Below, piece after piece: positions 25,920 through 33,755 of a stretch of 64,000 nt of DNA. Numbering within the stretch: the stretch's first letter is position 1; each line of letters begins with the position of its first letter. The position numbers and the translations under genes were made by a program. The stretch comes from VRUE01 sp963704545 (GTDB lineage Bacteria > Actinomycetota > Thermoleophilia > Solirubrobacterales > 70-9). The notes under the pieces were generated by a model. That model made no database searches. It had not been told where the DNA came from and worked only from the letters and a program-made list of their open reading frames with translations. The stretch spans positions 2,356,001 to 2,420,000 of the forward strand of contig OY969915.1 of the NCBI GenBank assembly GCA_963704545.1. Direction: 5' to 3'.

Positions 25920-26831
25920 ATGAAGGTGCGGGTCGAGCCCAAACCGCTGCACGAGCCGCTGGCCGGAGGTACGCCAGGCTCGACCGTCACGGTCGAGCCG
26001 ATGGTGGCGGGCCGGGTGACCTGGCCGCAGACGATGATGGAGCGGCCGGGAGGTCGCTTCGAGACCCTGAAGCTGCTGCGCGCCCTGATCACCGGCAACC
26101 CCGCCGCGACGGTGCCGGTTCCGTCCTTCCTGATCCGCCACCCGAGCGCCGGCGCGATCCTGGTCGACACCGGCCTGCACCCCTCGATCGCCACCGACGG
26201 CAAGGAGAACTTCGGCGGCCTGGGCGCCCGGATCGGCAAGCCCGGCCTGGAGGCCGGTGAGGACGTTCCGGCCCAGCTGCGCAAGCGCGGCCTCGACCCC
26301 GGCGAGATCCCGATCGTCGTCATGACCCACATGCACCTCGACCACAGTTCGGCGATCTCGGAGTTCCCCAACTCGACCTTCGTCATCAGCGAGACCGAGT
26401 GGGAGTCCGCGGCCACCGGGCCGCGCCCGATGCTCAACGGCTACCGCCGTCCCCACTTCGACTACGCCTTCGACTACCGCACGGTCGACTTCGACCGCGG
26501 CGGGATCGACTCCTACGCGACCTTCGGTCGCACCTTCGACCTCTTCGGCGACGGCTCGATCCGCCTCGCCTACACGCCCGGCCACAGCGCCGGCCACATG
26601 TCGGTGATCGCCCGCCTCGCCAAACACGACTTCGTGATCGGCGGCGACGCCACCTACACGCAGGGTCAGCTCGAGGGCACCGCGCCGTTGGCGCCGCGCC
26701 CCTTCGACGCCCACAACTACCGCCGCTCGCTGCAGGAGCTGAAGCTGTTCAGGCGCGAGTACCCGGACGCGATCGTCACCCCGGGGCACGACCCCGAGTT
26801 CTACGCCGGGATCAGCGCCCTTTACGAGTAG
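25920..26831 (+). CDS. Metallo-beta-lactamase-fold hydrolase (lactonase-like)
   Basis: 303-aa hydrolase with the dinuclear metal motif HMHLDH (137-142), a downstream PGHSAGH, GGDAT and C-terminal PGHD. The order and spacing match AHL-lactonase/AttM-type members that open lactone rings, though substrate cannot be fixed. ATG 25920 follows TAATGT by 9 bases without a ribosome site (leaderless pattern). Its last 20 bases overlap the end of the convergent acyltransferase gene. Confidence 0.85.
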   Translation: MKVRVEPKPLHEPLAGGTPGSTVTVEPMVAGRVTWPQTMMERPGGRFETLKLLRALITGNPAATVPVPSFLIRHPSAGAILVDTGLHPSIATDGKENFGGLGARIGKPGLEAGEDVPAQLRKRGLDPGEIPIVVMTHMHLDHSSAISEFPNSTFVISETEWESAATGPRPMLNGYRRPHFDYAFDYRTVDFDRGGIDSYATFGRTFDLFGDGSIRLAYTPGHSAGHMSVIARLAKHDFVIGGDATYTQGQLEGTAPLAPRPFDAHNYRRSLQELKLFRREYPDAIVTPGHDPEFYAGISALYE

Positions 26832-27528
26832 CTGCCAGCCCCGCGTACATCTCCCGCACCGGGGCGAAGATCTGCTCCGCCACCTCGAGCTGGCGCTCGC
26901 GGGTCGGGGCCTCCTCGGTGGGGAAGTCGAGCGGCTCGCCGAACTGCACCGTGACCTTGGGGAAGCGGAACCGCTTCCAGCGCCGCACCCGCTCCGAGCC
27001 GTGGATAGCGACCGGGACGACGGGTGCGCCCGATTCGAGCGCGATGCGGCCGATCCCCGGCTTCACCTCGCCCAGCTCGCCACTGCGCGAGCGCCCGCCC
27101 TCGGCGTAGACGAGCAGCATCCCGCCCTGGCCCAGGATCGTGAAGGCGGTCTTGAACGACTCCTCGTCGCGGTGGCCGCGGCGGACCGGGAAGACGCCGC
27201 CGTGCTTGTAGATGTAGGTGAAGACGGGCGGGCCGAACATCTGCGATTTCGCCATGAAGCGAACCTGCCGGCGCAGGTAGAGCCCAACGAAGAAGTGGTC
27301 CATCTGGCTGAAGTGATTGGGGGCGAGGATCAGGGCGCCCGACTTGGGCACGTTCTTTATCCCGATCGCCCGCGTCCGGTAGATCAGCAGCGCTGGCAGC
27401 GAGATGAGGATGCGGACGAGAGGGTAGGTCCAGCCCACCCCCCTGCGCGCGGCAGCATGGAACTGGTCGAAGTACTCGGCTGGACGTTCGTCCTTGTAGA
27501 CCTGTGGCTTCATCTCCGACATAGGCAT
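26812..27528 (-). CDS. 1-acyl-glycerol-3-phosphate acyltransferase family (PlsC)
   Basis: Membrane-associated acyltransferase, 238 aa, that would acylate lysophosphatidic acid or a related acceptor. The catalytic HX4D motif is NHFSQMD with H72 and D77. VYAEGGRSRSGE corresponds to the EGTRS substrate-binding block, and APVVPVAIHG follows. One hydrophobic helix lies at about 35-50. The start is ATG 27528 (or in-frame ATGs shortly downstream); the longer open frame upstream is the shadow of another gene. It is 46 bases downstream of glpK on the same strand, giving a glycerolipid pair. Confidence 0.88.
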   Translation of the reverse strand: MPMSEMKPQVYKDERPAEYFDQFHAAARRGVGWTYPLVRILISLPALLIYRTRAIGIKNVPKSGALILAPNHFSQMDHFFVGLYLRRQVRFMAKSQMFGPPVFTYIYKHGGVFPVRRGHRDEESFKTAFTILGQGGMLLVYAEGGRSRSGELGEVKPGIGRIALESGAPVVPVAIHGSERVRRWKRFRFPKVTVQFGEPLDFPTEEAPTRERQLEVAEQIFAPVREMYAGLAATRKGR

Positions 27529-27574
27529 GACGGGCCCCACCGTCGCTACGCGATACCCCCGTTTGGTCCGGCAG

Positions 27575-29047
27575 TTACGCTGGGCTCCCGTCCCCCTCCG
27601 GCTCCGCCCAGCCCTTCGCCCGCTCGAGCGCCCGGTGCCACTCGGCGAGCAGCGACTCGCGCTCGCGGGAGCCCATCGCCGGCTCGTATCGGGCCGCCTC
27701 GCGCCACATCTCCCCCACCTGCTCCAGCGTCCATCTCCCGGTCGCGATCCCGGCCAGGTAGGCGGCACCGAGAGCCGTCGTCTCGGCGATCTCCGGCACG
27801 ACCACTTCGGCACCCAGGACATCGGCCTGGAACTGCATCAGCCAGCGGTTGGCGACCGCCCCACCGTCGGCCTTCATCACCGCCAGGCCGTCCCCCGACG
27901 CGGCCTCCTGTGCCCGGACGGCGTCGACGGTCTGGTAGGCGATCGCCTCCAGCGCCGCCCGCGCCAGGTGGGCCCGGCCGCTGCCGCGGGTGAGGCCGAC
28001 GATCGTGCCGCGCGCGTAGGGATCCCAGTGTGGCGAGCCGAGCCCGGTCAGGGCCGGAACGAAGTAGACGCCGTCGTTGCCGTCGAGAGAGGCGGCCAGT
28101 GCCTCGCTCTCCCCCGCTCCTTCGATCACCCCGAGGCCGTCGCGCAACCACTGCACCGCGGCGCCGGTGACGAAGATCGAGGCCTCGAGCGCGTAGGCGG
28201 GCAGCTCGCCGGCGTCGCAGGCCACCGTCGTCAGCAGGCCCTCGGCCGGCTCGGGAGCCTCTGAGCCCGTGTGCAGGAGGACGAAGCTGCCGGTGCCGTA
28301 GGTGTTCTTCGCCGTCCCGGCCTGGTGGCAGGCCTGGCCGAAGAGCGCCGCCTGCTGGTCGCCGGCCATCCCTGCGACCGGGACCTCGCCGCCGAACTCG
28401 GAAGTCGTGCCGAAGACGTGGGCCGAGGGCAGCGGCTCGGGCAACCGGGCCGGGTCGACGCCTAGCAGCGCGCAGAGCTCCTCGTCCCAGGCAAGCTTGC
28501 GGATGTCGAACAGCATCGTCCGCGAGGCGTTGGTGTGGTCGGTGGCGTGGCGCCCGGTGAGCTTGAACAGCAGCCAGGAGTCGATCGTGCCGAAGACGGC
28601 CCGCTCGGCCCCCTCGGCGTTGCGCAGCAGCCACTCGATCTTGGTGGCGGAGAAGTAGGGGTCGAGGACCAGCCCGGTCCGCTCTCGCACCAGCGCCTCG
28701 TGCCCGGCCGCACGCAGCTCCTCGCAGCGTTCCGCGGTGCGACGGTCCTGCCAGACCAGCGCCCGGTGGACCGGCTCGCCGGTCGCCGGGTCCCAGGCGA
28801 CGACCGTCTCGCGCTGGTTCGTGATCCCGATCCCCTCCAGGTCCGCGCCCCGGATGGCGGCAGCGTCGATCGCCTCCGCCGCGACCCGCCGCGTTACGTC
28901 CCAGATTTCCCCGGCGTCGTGCTCGACCCAGCCCGGCCGGGGAAAGTGCTGCTCGAACTCCGAGTAGGAGCGGCCGGCGATCCGCCCCCCCGCGTCGAAG
29001 ACCAAGCAGGTCGTCCCGGTCGTCCCCTGGTCGATCGCGAGGATCAC
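27575..29047 (-). CDS. glpK: Glycerol kinase
   Basis: FGGY-family kinase, 490 aa, phosphorylating glycerol to sn-glycerol-3-phosphate in the cytoplasm. Motifs: LAIDQGTTGTTCLVFD (N-terminal phosphate loop), NQRETVVAWD, WQDRRT, GMAGDQQAALFGQ and KNTYGTGSFVLLHTG, then KADGGAVANRWLMQ at the adenosine site. GTG 29047 follows TAGGCT by 6 bases with no Shine-Dalgarno, so the mRNA is probably leaderless. The neighbouring PlsC gene uses the product. Confidence 0.95.
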   Translation of the reverse strand: MILAIDQGTTGTTCLVFDAGGRIAGRSYSEFEQHFPRPGWVEHDAGEIWDVTRRVAAEAIDAAAIRGADLEGIGITNQRETVVAWDPATGEPVHRALVWQDRRTAERCEELRAAGHEALVRERTGLVLDPYFSATKIEWLLRNAEGAERAVFGTIDSWLLFKLTGRHATDHTNASRTMLFDIRKLAWDEELCALLGVDPARLPEPLPSAHVFGTTSEFGGEVPVAGMAGDQQAALFGQACHQAGTAKNTYGTGSFVLLHTGSEAPEPAEGLLTTVACDAGELPAYALEASIFVTGAAVQWLRDGLGVIEGAGESEALAASLDGNDGVYFVPALTGLGSPHWDPYARGTIVGLTRGSGRAHLARAALEAIAYQTVDAVRAQEAASGDGLAVMKADGGAVANRWLMQFQADVLGAEVVVPEIAETTALGAAYLAGIATGRWTLEQVGEMWREAARYEPAMGSRERESLLAEWHRALERAKGWAEPEGDGSPA

Positions 29048-29182
29048 GAGGGGAGCCTAGCCCTCACTCGCAAATTCACACTGCGTGGCTTCCGTCGCAA
29101 ACTGGTCAAATACACAAAATTTCTTGTTGCACAGGTCTTTTGGATCACAAAGGATCGGGGTCCCAACCAAAGGAGACACACG

Positions 29183-29581
29183 GTGAATGACGCACCCTCC
29201 CAACTGCTCATCAGCGGAGATCAGCTTTGGGTCCTACTCATCGGCTCGATCGTGCCGCTGGGCGGCTACTGGATCAACAAGGTGATGCCGTGGAAAACCG
29301 AGACGTCCAAGGCAATAGTGCAGATCGTACTCACGAGCATCGCGGCAACGCTCTACACCTTTGTCGCCACGGACATCGGAAGCTTCACGAGCTTCGTCGA
29401 GCAGGCGTTCTCGGCAATCGTCGCTGGACTGTTCGCTCACAACATCCTCTGGAAACCCGCCAACGTCAACATCAAGTTCGGGGCCAACCCAACTCCGACC
29501 CAGGCCGCCGGGCTCACGAGCAACGAGTTCGCAGACCTCAGCGCCGAACAGAAGCAGGCCATCGTCGTTCCAAGCAACTAG
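29183..29581 (+). CDS. Small holin-like membrane protein
   Basis: 132-aa protein with two or three hydrophobic helices (LLISGDQLWVLLIGSIVPLG, AIVQIVLTSIAATLYTFVAT, and a helix near 82-95) and a polar C-terminal tail. Size and layout resemble phage holins, but no lysin or phage gene is nearby. GTG 29183 has AAAGGAGA 7 bases upstream. The 120 bp upstream are AT-rich for this genome. It may be a stray phage or mobile-element gene. Function unknown. Confidence 0.6.
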   Translation: MNDAPSQLLISGDQLWVLLIGSIVPLGGYWINKVMPWKTETSKAIVQIVLTSIAATLYTFVATDIGSFTSFVEQAFSAIVAGLFAHNILWKPANVNIKFGANPTPTQAAGLTSNEFADLSAEQKQAIVVPSN

Positions 29582-29592
29582 GCCTGGGAGCT

Positions 29593-29630
29593 GGCGCCAG
29601 TGGGCAGCGGTCCGGGCCCGCTGGCGCCAA
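29593..29630. terminator. Stem-loop after the holin-like gene
   Basis: GGCGCCAGTGGGC and GCCCGCTGGCGCC form a 13-bp stem with one mismatch and a 10-nt loop, starting about 12 bases after the stop at 29581 and before the amidase start. No T-run follows. Confidence 0.5.
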
Positions 29631-29665
29631 ACGCACGAGCGACGAGGAGGCGCCAGACTGTTCGC

Positions 29666-31057
29666 ATGGGAACCGGCGAGCTTGGCGCCGCAGAACAAGC
29701 CCGCGCCCTGCGAGGCGGCGAAGTCAGTGCCCGAGAGCTGGTCGAAGCGGCCTTGGAGCGCGCGCAGGCGACCCAGGAGACCCTGAACGCATTCCGCGTC
29801 ATCTGCGGTGAGGAGGCGCTGGCCGCGGCCGAGGAAGCCGACCGCCGACTTGGCGATGGAGAGACAGGACCCCTGCTCGGTGTCCCGGTCGCGATCAAGG
29901 ACGACGTCGACTTCACCGGCCACACGACCCCGTTCGGCTGCGGTGGCGGCCGCCCGGCGGTGCGCGACGCCGAGGCCGTGCGCCGCATCCGCGAGGCGGG
30001 CGCGATCGTGATCGGCAAGACCCACGCGCCCGAGGTCGGCCAGTGGCATTTCACCGAGACGCCGCTGCATGGCGCGACTCGCAACCCCTGGAACACCGAC
30101 CACACCCCGGGTGGCTCCAGCGGAGGCGCGGCCGCGGCCGTGGCCGCCGGCGTCGTCCCGGCCGCGATCGGCTCCGACGGGGCGGGCTCGATTCGCATCC
30201 CCGCCGCCTGGACCGGGCTCGTCGGCCTGAAGCCCCAGCGCGGCCGCGTCTCAACCTGGCCCGACCCGGAGGCCTTCAACGGGCTCAGCTGCTACGGCCC
30301 GCTGGCGCGCAGCGCCGGCGACGTCGCCCTGCTGCTCGACGCCGTCCGCGGCAACGTCCCCGCTGACCTGCACAAGCCCGAACCGCCGAGTGAGCCCTTC
30401 GTCGAGGCGGCTGCGCGCGAACCCGGCCGTCTCCGGGTCGCGATCTCCTTCGCCACGCCCTTCGGCGTCCCCGACAAGGTCGATGCCGAGCATCGCGCCG
30501 CGATCGAGACCTTCGCCGAGCGGCTCACCGAGCTCGGTCACGAGATCGTCCGCACCGACCCCGACTACGGCCTGGTCGGCCCCGCGATCATTCCCCGCGG
30601 CATGAGCGGGGTCGCCGATTGGCTCGACGCACATGGCGAAGACCGCAGCTCCCTGGAGCCGCGCACCCGTGTCCACGCCCGCTTCGGCAGCGCCCTGCGC
30701 GGCGTGCCCCACCGCCTCTCACGGGCGGTGGAGCCGGGGTTGCAACGCCGGCTCGGCCGCGTCTTCGAGCGCTGTGACGTCGTCCTCACCCCGGTCACGG
30801 CGAAGCCGCCGCCCCGGATCGGCGCCCTGCAGGGCAAGGGCTACTGGGCGACGAGCACGACGGCCAGCGCGACCTGCCCCTTCGCCTTCGCCTGGAACGT
30901 CGTCGGCTGGCCGGGAATCAGCGTCCCCGCCGGCCTCACGTCCAACGGCCTGCCGATCGGCGCCCAGCTGCTCGGCCGCGAGAACGACGAGGCGACCCTG
31001 CTCTCCCTGGCCGGCTCGATTGAGCGCGCCGAAGGGAGCTGGCCGCAGCCCAGGTAG
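29666..31057 (+). CDS. Amidase (amidase-signature family)
   Basis: 463-aa hydrolase with the Ser-cisSer-Lys triad of amidase-signature enzymes: VPVAIKDDV (catalytic Lys), the Gly/Ser-rich TPGGSSGGAAAAVAAG, and GSDGAGSIRIPAAWTGLVGLKP (nucleophile region). It may be a fatty-acid amide, peptide or aryl amidase, or a GatA-like enzyme; no gatB or gatC is adjacent, arguing against GatA. The start is ATG 29666, with GAGGAGG about 14 bases upstream. Two large hairpin elements follow the stop. Confidence 0.88.
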   Translation: MGTGELGAAEQARALRGGEVSARELVEAALERAQATQETLNAFRVICGEEALAAAEEADRRLGDGETGPLLGVPVAIKDDVDFTGHTTPFGCGGGRPAVRDAEAVRRIREAGAIVIGKTHAPEVGQWHFTETPLHGATRNPWNTDHTPGGSSGGAAAAVAAGVVPAAIGSDGAGSIRIPAAWTGLVGLKPQRGRVSTWPDPEAFNGLSCYGPLARSAGDVALLLDAVRGNVPADLHKPEPPSEPFVEAAAREPGRLRVAISFATPFGVPDKVDAEHRAAIETFAERLTELGHEIVRTDPDYGLVGPAIIPRGMSGVADWLDAHGEDRSSLEPRTRVHARFGSALRGVPHRLSRAVEPGLQRRLGRVFERCDVVLTPVTAKPPPRIGALQGKGYWATSTTASATCPFAFAWNVVGWPGISVPAGLTSNGLPIGAQLLGRENDEATLLSLAGSIERAEGSWPQPR

Positions 31058-31060
31058 AGC

Positions 31061-31128
31061 GGGGCCTGCGGGAGTCCCTCCCCAGGCCGCTTCGCGGGAG
31101 TTCCTGGGGAGGGACCCCCGCAGGCCCC
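31061..31128. repeat. Palindromic element, family D, copy 1
   Basis: 26-bp arms at 31061-31086 and 31103-31128 pair with a single mismatch. The 16-base loop reads CCGC-TTC-GCGG-GAGTT: a small inner hairpin followed by GAGTT. The same loop design occurs at 48565-48584 inside arms of unrelated sequence. It starts four bases after the amidase stop. It could act as a terminator but has no T-run. Confidence 0.75.
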
Positions 31129-31217
31129 AGACCGGCAAAAGCCAACCGAAACACCCAAGCTTTTGAGGGCGAGGCGGCGCTTCGAGATGGGGCTTTTTTG
31201 AAGCTTGTGTACTTCGA

Positions 31218-31301
31218 GCGGGGATGGCGGGTAGCCCTCCCCAAAACGCGCAGCAGGAGCCGCGCTTGAGTGTTTTGGGGAGGGCTACCCGCCATCCCCG
31301 C
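31218..31301. repeat. 30-bp perfect inverted repeat
   Basis: Arms at 31218-31247 and 31272-31301 are perfectly complementary over 30 bp. The 24-nt loop holds GCGC-N10-GCGC and then TTGAGT, a layout like that of family D (inner hairpin plus GAGT). It lies in the convergent gap between amidase and glycosyltransferase, 89 bp beyond the first element; the spacer shows no gene. Confidence 0.75.
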
Positions 31302-31320
31302 CCCCCATTTGCAACGGCAT

Positions 31321-32007
31321 TCACCGCCGCGCCGCGTATGCGCTGCCGAAGTCGAGCAGTTGCCGGCCGCGATGAGCGAAGCCGGCGAGAGTGCGGCCGG
31401 TGGCCCGGTGGGAGAGGTCCAGCTCGTACTCGCCGACACGGAAGCCCGCGCGGATGGCGTCGACGGTCATGCCTATCTCCATGCCGTAGCCCTGGGCAAA
31501 GGGAAGGGTGGCGCGCAACACCTCGGCCCGCATCGCCCGCTGGCCGGAGATCGGCGCCTCGGCCTCGAAGCCGCACAGGCGCCGGATCGACCAGCGGGCA
31601 AACCCGAGCGCAAGCCCGAAGCCGCCACCCACACGGCGGCCGAAGGCGGCGACCGCCAGGTCGCACTCCCCCGACTCGACCGCCTCGACCAGTGGTGCAA
31701 GCGTCGCCGCCGAGCTGCCGAGATCGCCGTCGCAGAGCAGAACCACCTCTGGCGAACCCCCGTCGAGGGCAGCTTCAGCCGCGGCCGTCACGTTGGCTCC
31801 CTTGCCGTGCGGCCTGCCTCTGCTGACCACCTGGGCGCCGGCAGTCATCGCCGCCTCGGCGGTACCGTCTGTCGAGGCGTCGTCGGCCACCCAGATCGCG
31901 GCCGTGGGGAATGCCCCGCGCAGCGCGGCGATCGTCTCGCCGATCCGGTCCGCCTCGTTGCGGGCGGCCACGACCACCGCGAGCGCATCGGTTCGATTCG
32001 TGGCCAC
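31321..32007 (-). CDS. Family 2 glycosyltransferase
   Basis: GT-A fold glycosyltransferase, 228 aa, probably transferring a sugar from a nucleotide or polyprenyl donor at the membrane. LAVVVAARNEADRIGETIAAL starts the nucleotide-binding half; WVADDASTDGTAE and LLCDGDLGSS (DXD-like, metal binding) follow; ISGQRAMRAEVL is the later conserved segment, as in dolichyl-phosphate-mannose-synthase relatives. No C-terminal membrane helices are obvious. GTG 32007 is the best start; the frame is open to 32487 only as an artefact of the opposite gene. Confidence 0.82.
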   Translation of the reverse strand: MATNRTDALAVVVAARNEADRIGETIAALRGAFPTAAIWVADDASTDGTAEAAMTAGAQVVSRGRPHGKGANVTAAAEAALDGGSPEVVLLCDGDLGSSAATLAPLVEAVESGECDLAVAAFGRRVGGGFGLALGFARWSIRRLCGFEAEAPISGQRAMRAEVLRATLPFAQGYGMEIGMTVDAIRAGFRVGEYELDLSHRATGRTLAGFAHRGRQLLDFGSAYAARR

Positions 32008-32024
32008 GACGGGACATTCTGCCT

Positions 32025-32069
32025 TCCGGTGCGCTTTTTGATCCCCATGGGTACATAAAGCGCACCGGA
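32025..32069. repeat. Hairpin repeat, family C, copy 2
   Basis: TCCGGTGCGCTTT and AAAGCGCACCGGA form a 13-bp perfect stem. Read on the minus strand it matches the copy at 13056-13104: CCGGTGCG, then (C/G)TTTATGT, an unrelated middle, an A-rich stretch and CGCACCGG. It sits between the divergent glycosyltransferase and biotin-carrier genes. Confidence 0.75.
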
Positions 32070-32091
32070 GCAACGGATATTGTGCCGCGCC

Positions 32092-32301
32092 ATGGATATC
32101 GAGGCGCACATCACAGGGAACGTGTGGAAAATCGAGGTCGCGGTCGGCGACCAGGTCGAGGACGGCGACACCGTCGTCATCCTGGAGTCGATGAAGATGG
32201 AGATCCCGGTCGAGGCCGAAGACGACGGCACCGTCAAGGAGATCCGCTGCGAGGAGGGCCAAGCGGTCAGCGAAGGCGACGTCCTCGTCGTCCTGGAGTA
32301 G
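32092..32301 (+). CDS. Free-standing biotin/lipoyl carrier protein
   Basis: 69-aa biotinyl domain with the modified lysine K35 in ESMKMEIPV, the classic biotinylation motif. Almost the whole protein is one domain (HITGNVWKIEVAVGDQVEDGDTVVILE, then EGQAVSEGDVLVVLE). It would carry CO2 for a carboxylase such as the carboxyltransferase at 13106, although no biotin-carboxylase gene is in the window. Start ATG 32092 is chosen over an ATG four codons upstream by family length. It is followed 7 bases later by an enoyl-CoA hydratase gene. Confidence 0.88.
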   Translation: MDIEAHITGNVWKIEVAVGDQVEDGDTVVILESMKMEIPVEAEDDGTVKEIRCEEGQAVSEGDVLVVLE

Positions 32302-32308
32302 ACGCACG

Positions 32309-33115
32309 ATGGAAGAACGGCTCGCGGGCGGCAAGCTCATCCTCGACTCGCCCGCCGAGGCGGTCGTCCGGCTTCGCATATCCAACCCCGAGCGCCGCAA
32401 CGCACTCGACCACGCGATCCTCGACGCGATCGCCGAGACACTGCCGCACCTCGACCGCGGAATCGAGACGCGCTGCCTGCTGATCACCGGCGCGCCACCG
32501 GTCTTCTCGGCCGGCTACGACATCGCCTCGATCCCCTCGGAGACCTTCGAGCGCGATGCCGAGGCGCTGGTCGCCCACCCGTTCCACGCGGCGATGGAGG
32601 CCATCGCCGCCCACCCATGGCCCACCGTCGCGGCGATCAACGGGCACTGCATCGGCGGCGGCCTGGAGCTGGCGATCACCTGCGACCTGCGGCTCTGCGC
32701 CGCCGGCGCGAAGCTCGGGATGCCACCGGTGAAGCTCGGCCTCGTCTACGGCCACACCGGGCTGCGCAAGTTCCTCGACACGGTCGGGCTGGCACGTACG
32801 AAGGAGCTCTTCCTCACCGGGCGCAACTTCGAGGCGGCACGGGCCGAGGAGATCGGCCTGGTCCACGAGGTCCTCGATGGCGGGCGGCTCGAAGAGGCGT
32901 CGGTCGCGCTCGCGGCCGAGATCGCGGCCAACGCGCCGCTCTCGATGCGCGGCAACAAGAGCGCGATCGAGCTTCTCAACGCCGCGCCGACCCTCACCGA
33001 ACAGCAGGAGGCGGGCCTGATCGCCCTGCGCGAGTCCTGCTTTGCCTCCGAGGACCTGCGCGAGGGAATTCGCGCCTTCGCCGAGAAACGCAAACCCGAG
33101 TGGAAGGGGCGGTGA
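32309..33115 (+). CDS. Enoyl-CoA hydratase/isomerase family
   Basis: Crotonase-fold protein, 268 aa: FSAGYDIASIP (oxyanion and CoA region, about 66-76), INGHCIGGGLELAITCDLRLCA, GMPPVKLGLVYGHTG, and a C-terminal FAEKRKPEWKGR. The usual catalytic Glu pair is not clearly conserved (GMPPVKLG region), so it may be a decarboxylase or isomerase rather than a hydratase. The neighbouring biotin carrier makes a methylmalonyl-CoA-decarboxylase-like role conceivable (inference). Confidence 0.85.
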   Translation: MEERLAGGKLILDSPAEAVVRLRISNPERRNALDHAILDAIAETLPHLDRGIETRCLLITGAPPVFSAGYDIASIPSETFERDAEALVAHPFHAAMEAIAAHPWPTVAAINGHCIGGGLELAITCDLRLCAAGAKLGMPPVKLGLVYGHTGLRKFLDTVGLARTKELFLTGRNFEAARAEEIGLVHEVLDGGRLEEASVALAAEIAANAPLSMRGNKSAIELLNAAPTLTEQQEAGLIALRESCFASEDLREGIRAFAEKRKPEWKGR

Positions 33116-33744
33116 GCCCCGCTCGCGAACAGCTGGCCGCCTCGGACCCGACGATGGCGGCGCTGGTCGAGCGGGTCGGGGAGATCGACCTGGAGACGCG
33201 CTTGCGGCGGCGCAGCGAGGAGCGCCCTGCGGACGCCTACGGGGCGCTGCTGCGGGCGATCGTCGGGCAGCAGCTCTCGACCAAGGCGGCGCGGACGATC
33301 TACGGCCGCATCCTCGAGCTCTTCGACGGTCGCACGCCGGCACCCGAGCAGCTGCTCGAAGCCGAGGAATCCGGCCTGCGCGCCGCCGGCCTCTCCGGCC
33401 GCAAGGTCGAGTACGTCCGCGACCTCGCCTCGCACGTGGTCTCTGGCGAGCTGGAGCTCGACCGGCTCGGTGAGCTCTCCGACGAAGAGGTAGTCGAGGA
33501 GATCGTCGCCGTCCGCGGCCTCGGCGTCTGGACCGCGGAGATGTTCCTGATCTTCCACCTCGAACGGCCCGACGTGCTCTCCGGCGGCGACCTCGGCATC
33601 CGCAAGGCGGTGCAGGTGGAGTACGAGCTCGAGGAAATGCCGGCACCCGCGCGCGTCCTGGAGATCGGCGAGCCGTGGCGTCCCCACCGCAGCCTCGCTT
33701 CGCTCTACCTCTGGGAGTCGCTTGCAAACGCGCCCGTGGAGTAG
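33112..33744 (+). CDS. DNA-3-methyladenine glycosylase (HhH-GPD, AlkA-like)
   Basis: 210-aa base-excision repair glycosylase. AIVGQQLSTKAARTIYGRI is the N-terminal helix pair; VRGLGVWTAEMFLIF is the helix-hairpin-helix, and GGDLGIRKAV carries the catalytic Asp. It lacks AlkA's N-terminal beta domain, fitting the short bacterial 3mA glycosylase group. Start GTG 33112 overlaps the hydratase stop by four bases (GTGA), so translation is coupled although the functions differ. Confidence 0.88.
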   Translation: MSPAREQLAASDPTMAALVERVGEIDLETRLRRRSEERPADAYGALLRAIVGQQLSTKAARTIYGRILELFDGRTPAPEQLLEAEESGLRAAGLSGRKVEYVRDLASHVVSGELELDRLGELSDEEVVEEIVAVRGLGVWTAEMFLIFHLERPDVLSGGDLGIRKAVQVEYELEEMPAPARVLEIGEPWRPHRSLASLYLWESLANAPVE

Positions 33745-33755
33745 ACGCCGCTGCG

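Noticed and set aside
31150..31205. CAAGCTT/AAGCTTG pair in the spacer, also in the spacer at 58.82-58.86 kb
   Set aside because: The matches are only the self-complementary HindIII-type hexamer plus one base; surrounding sequence is not shared, so chance is likely.
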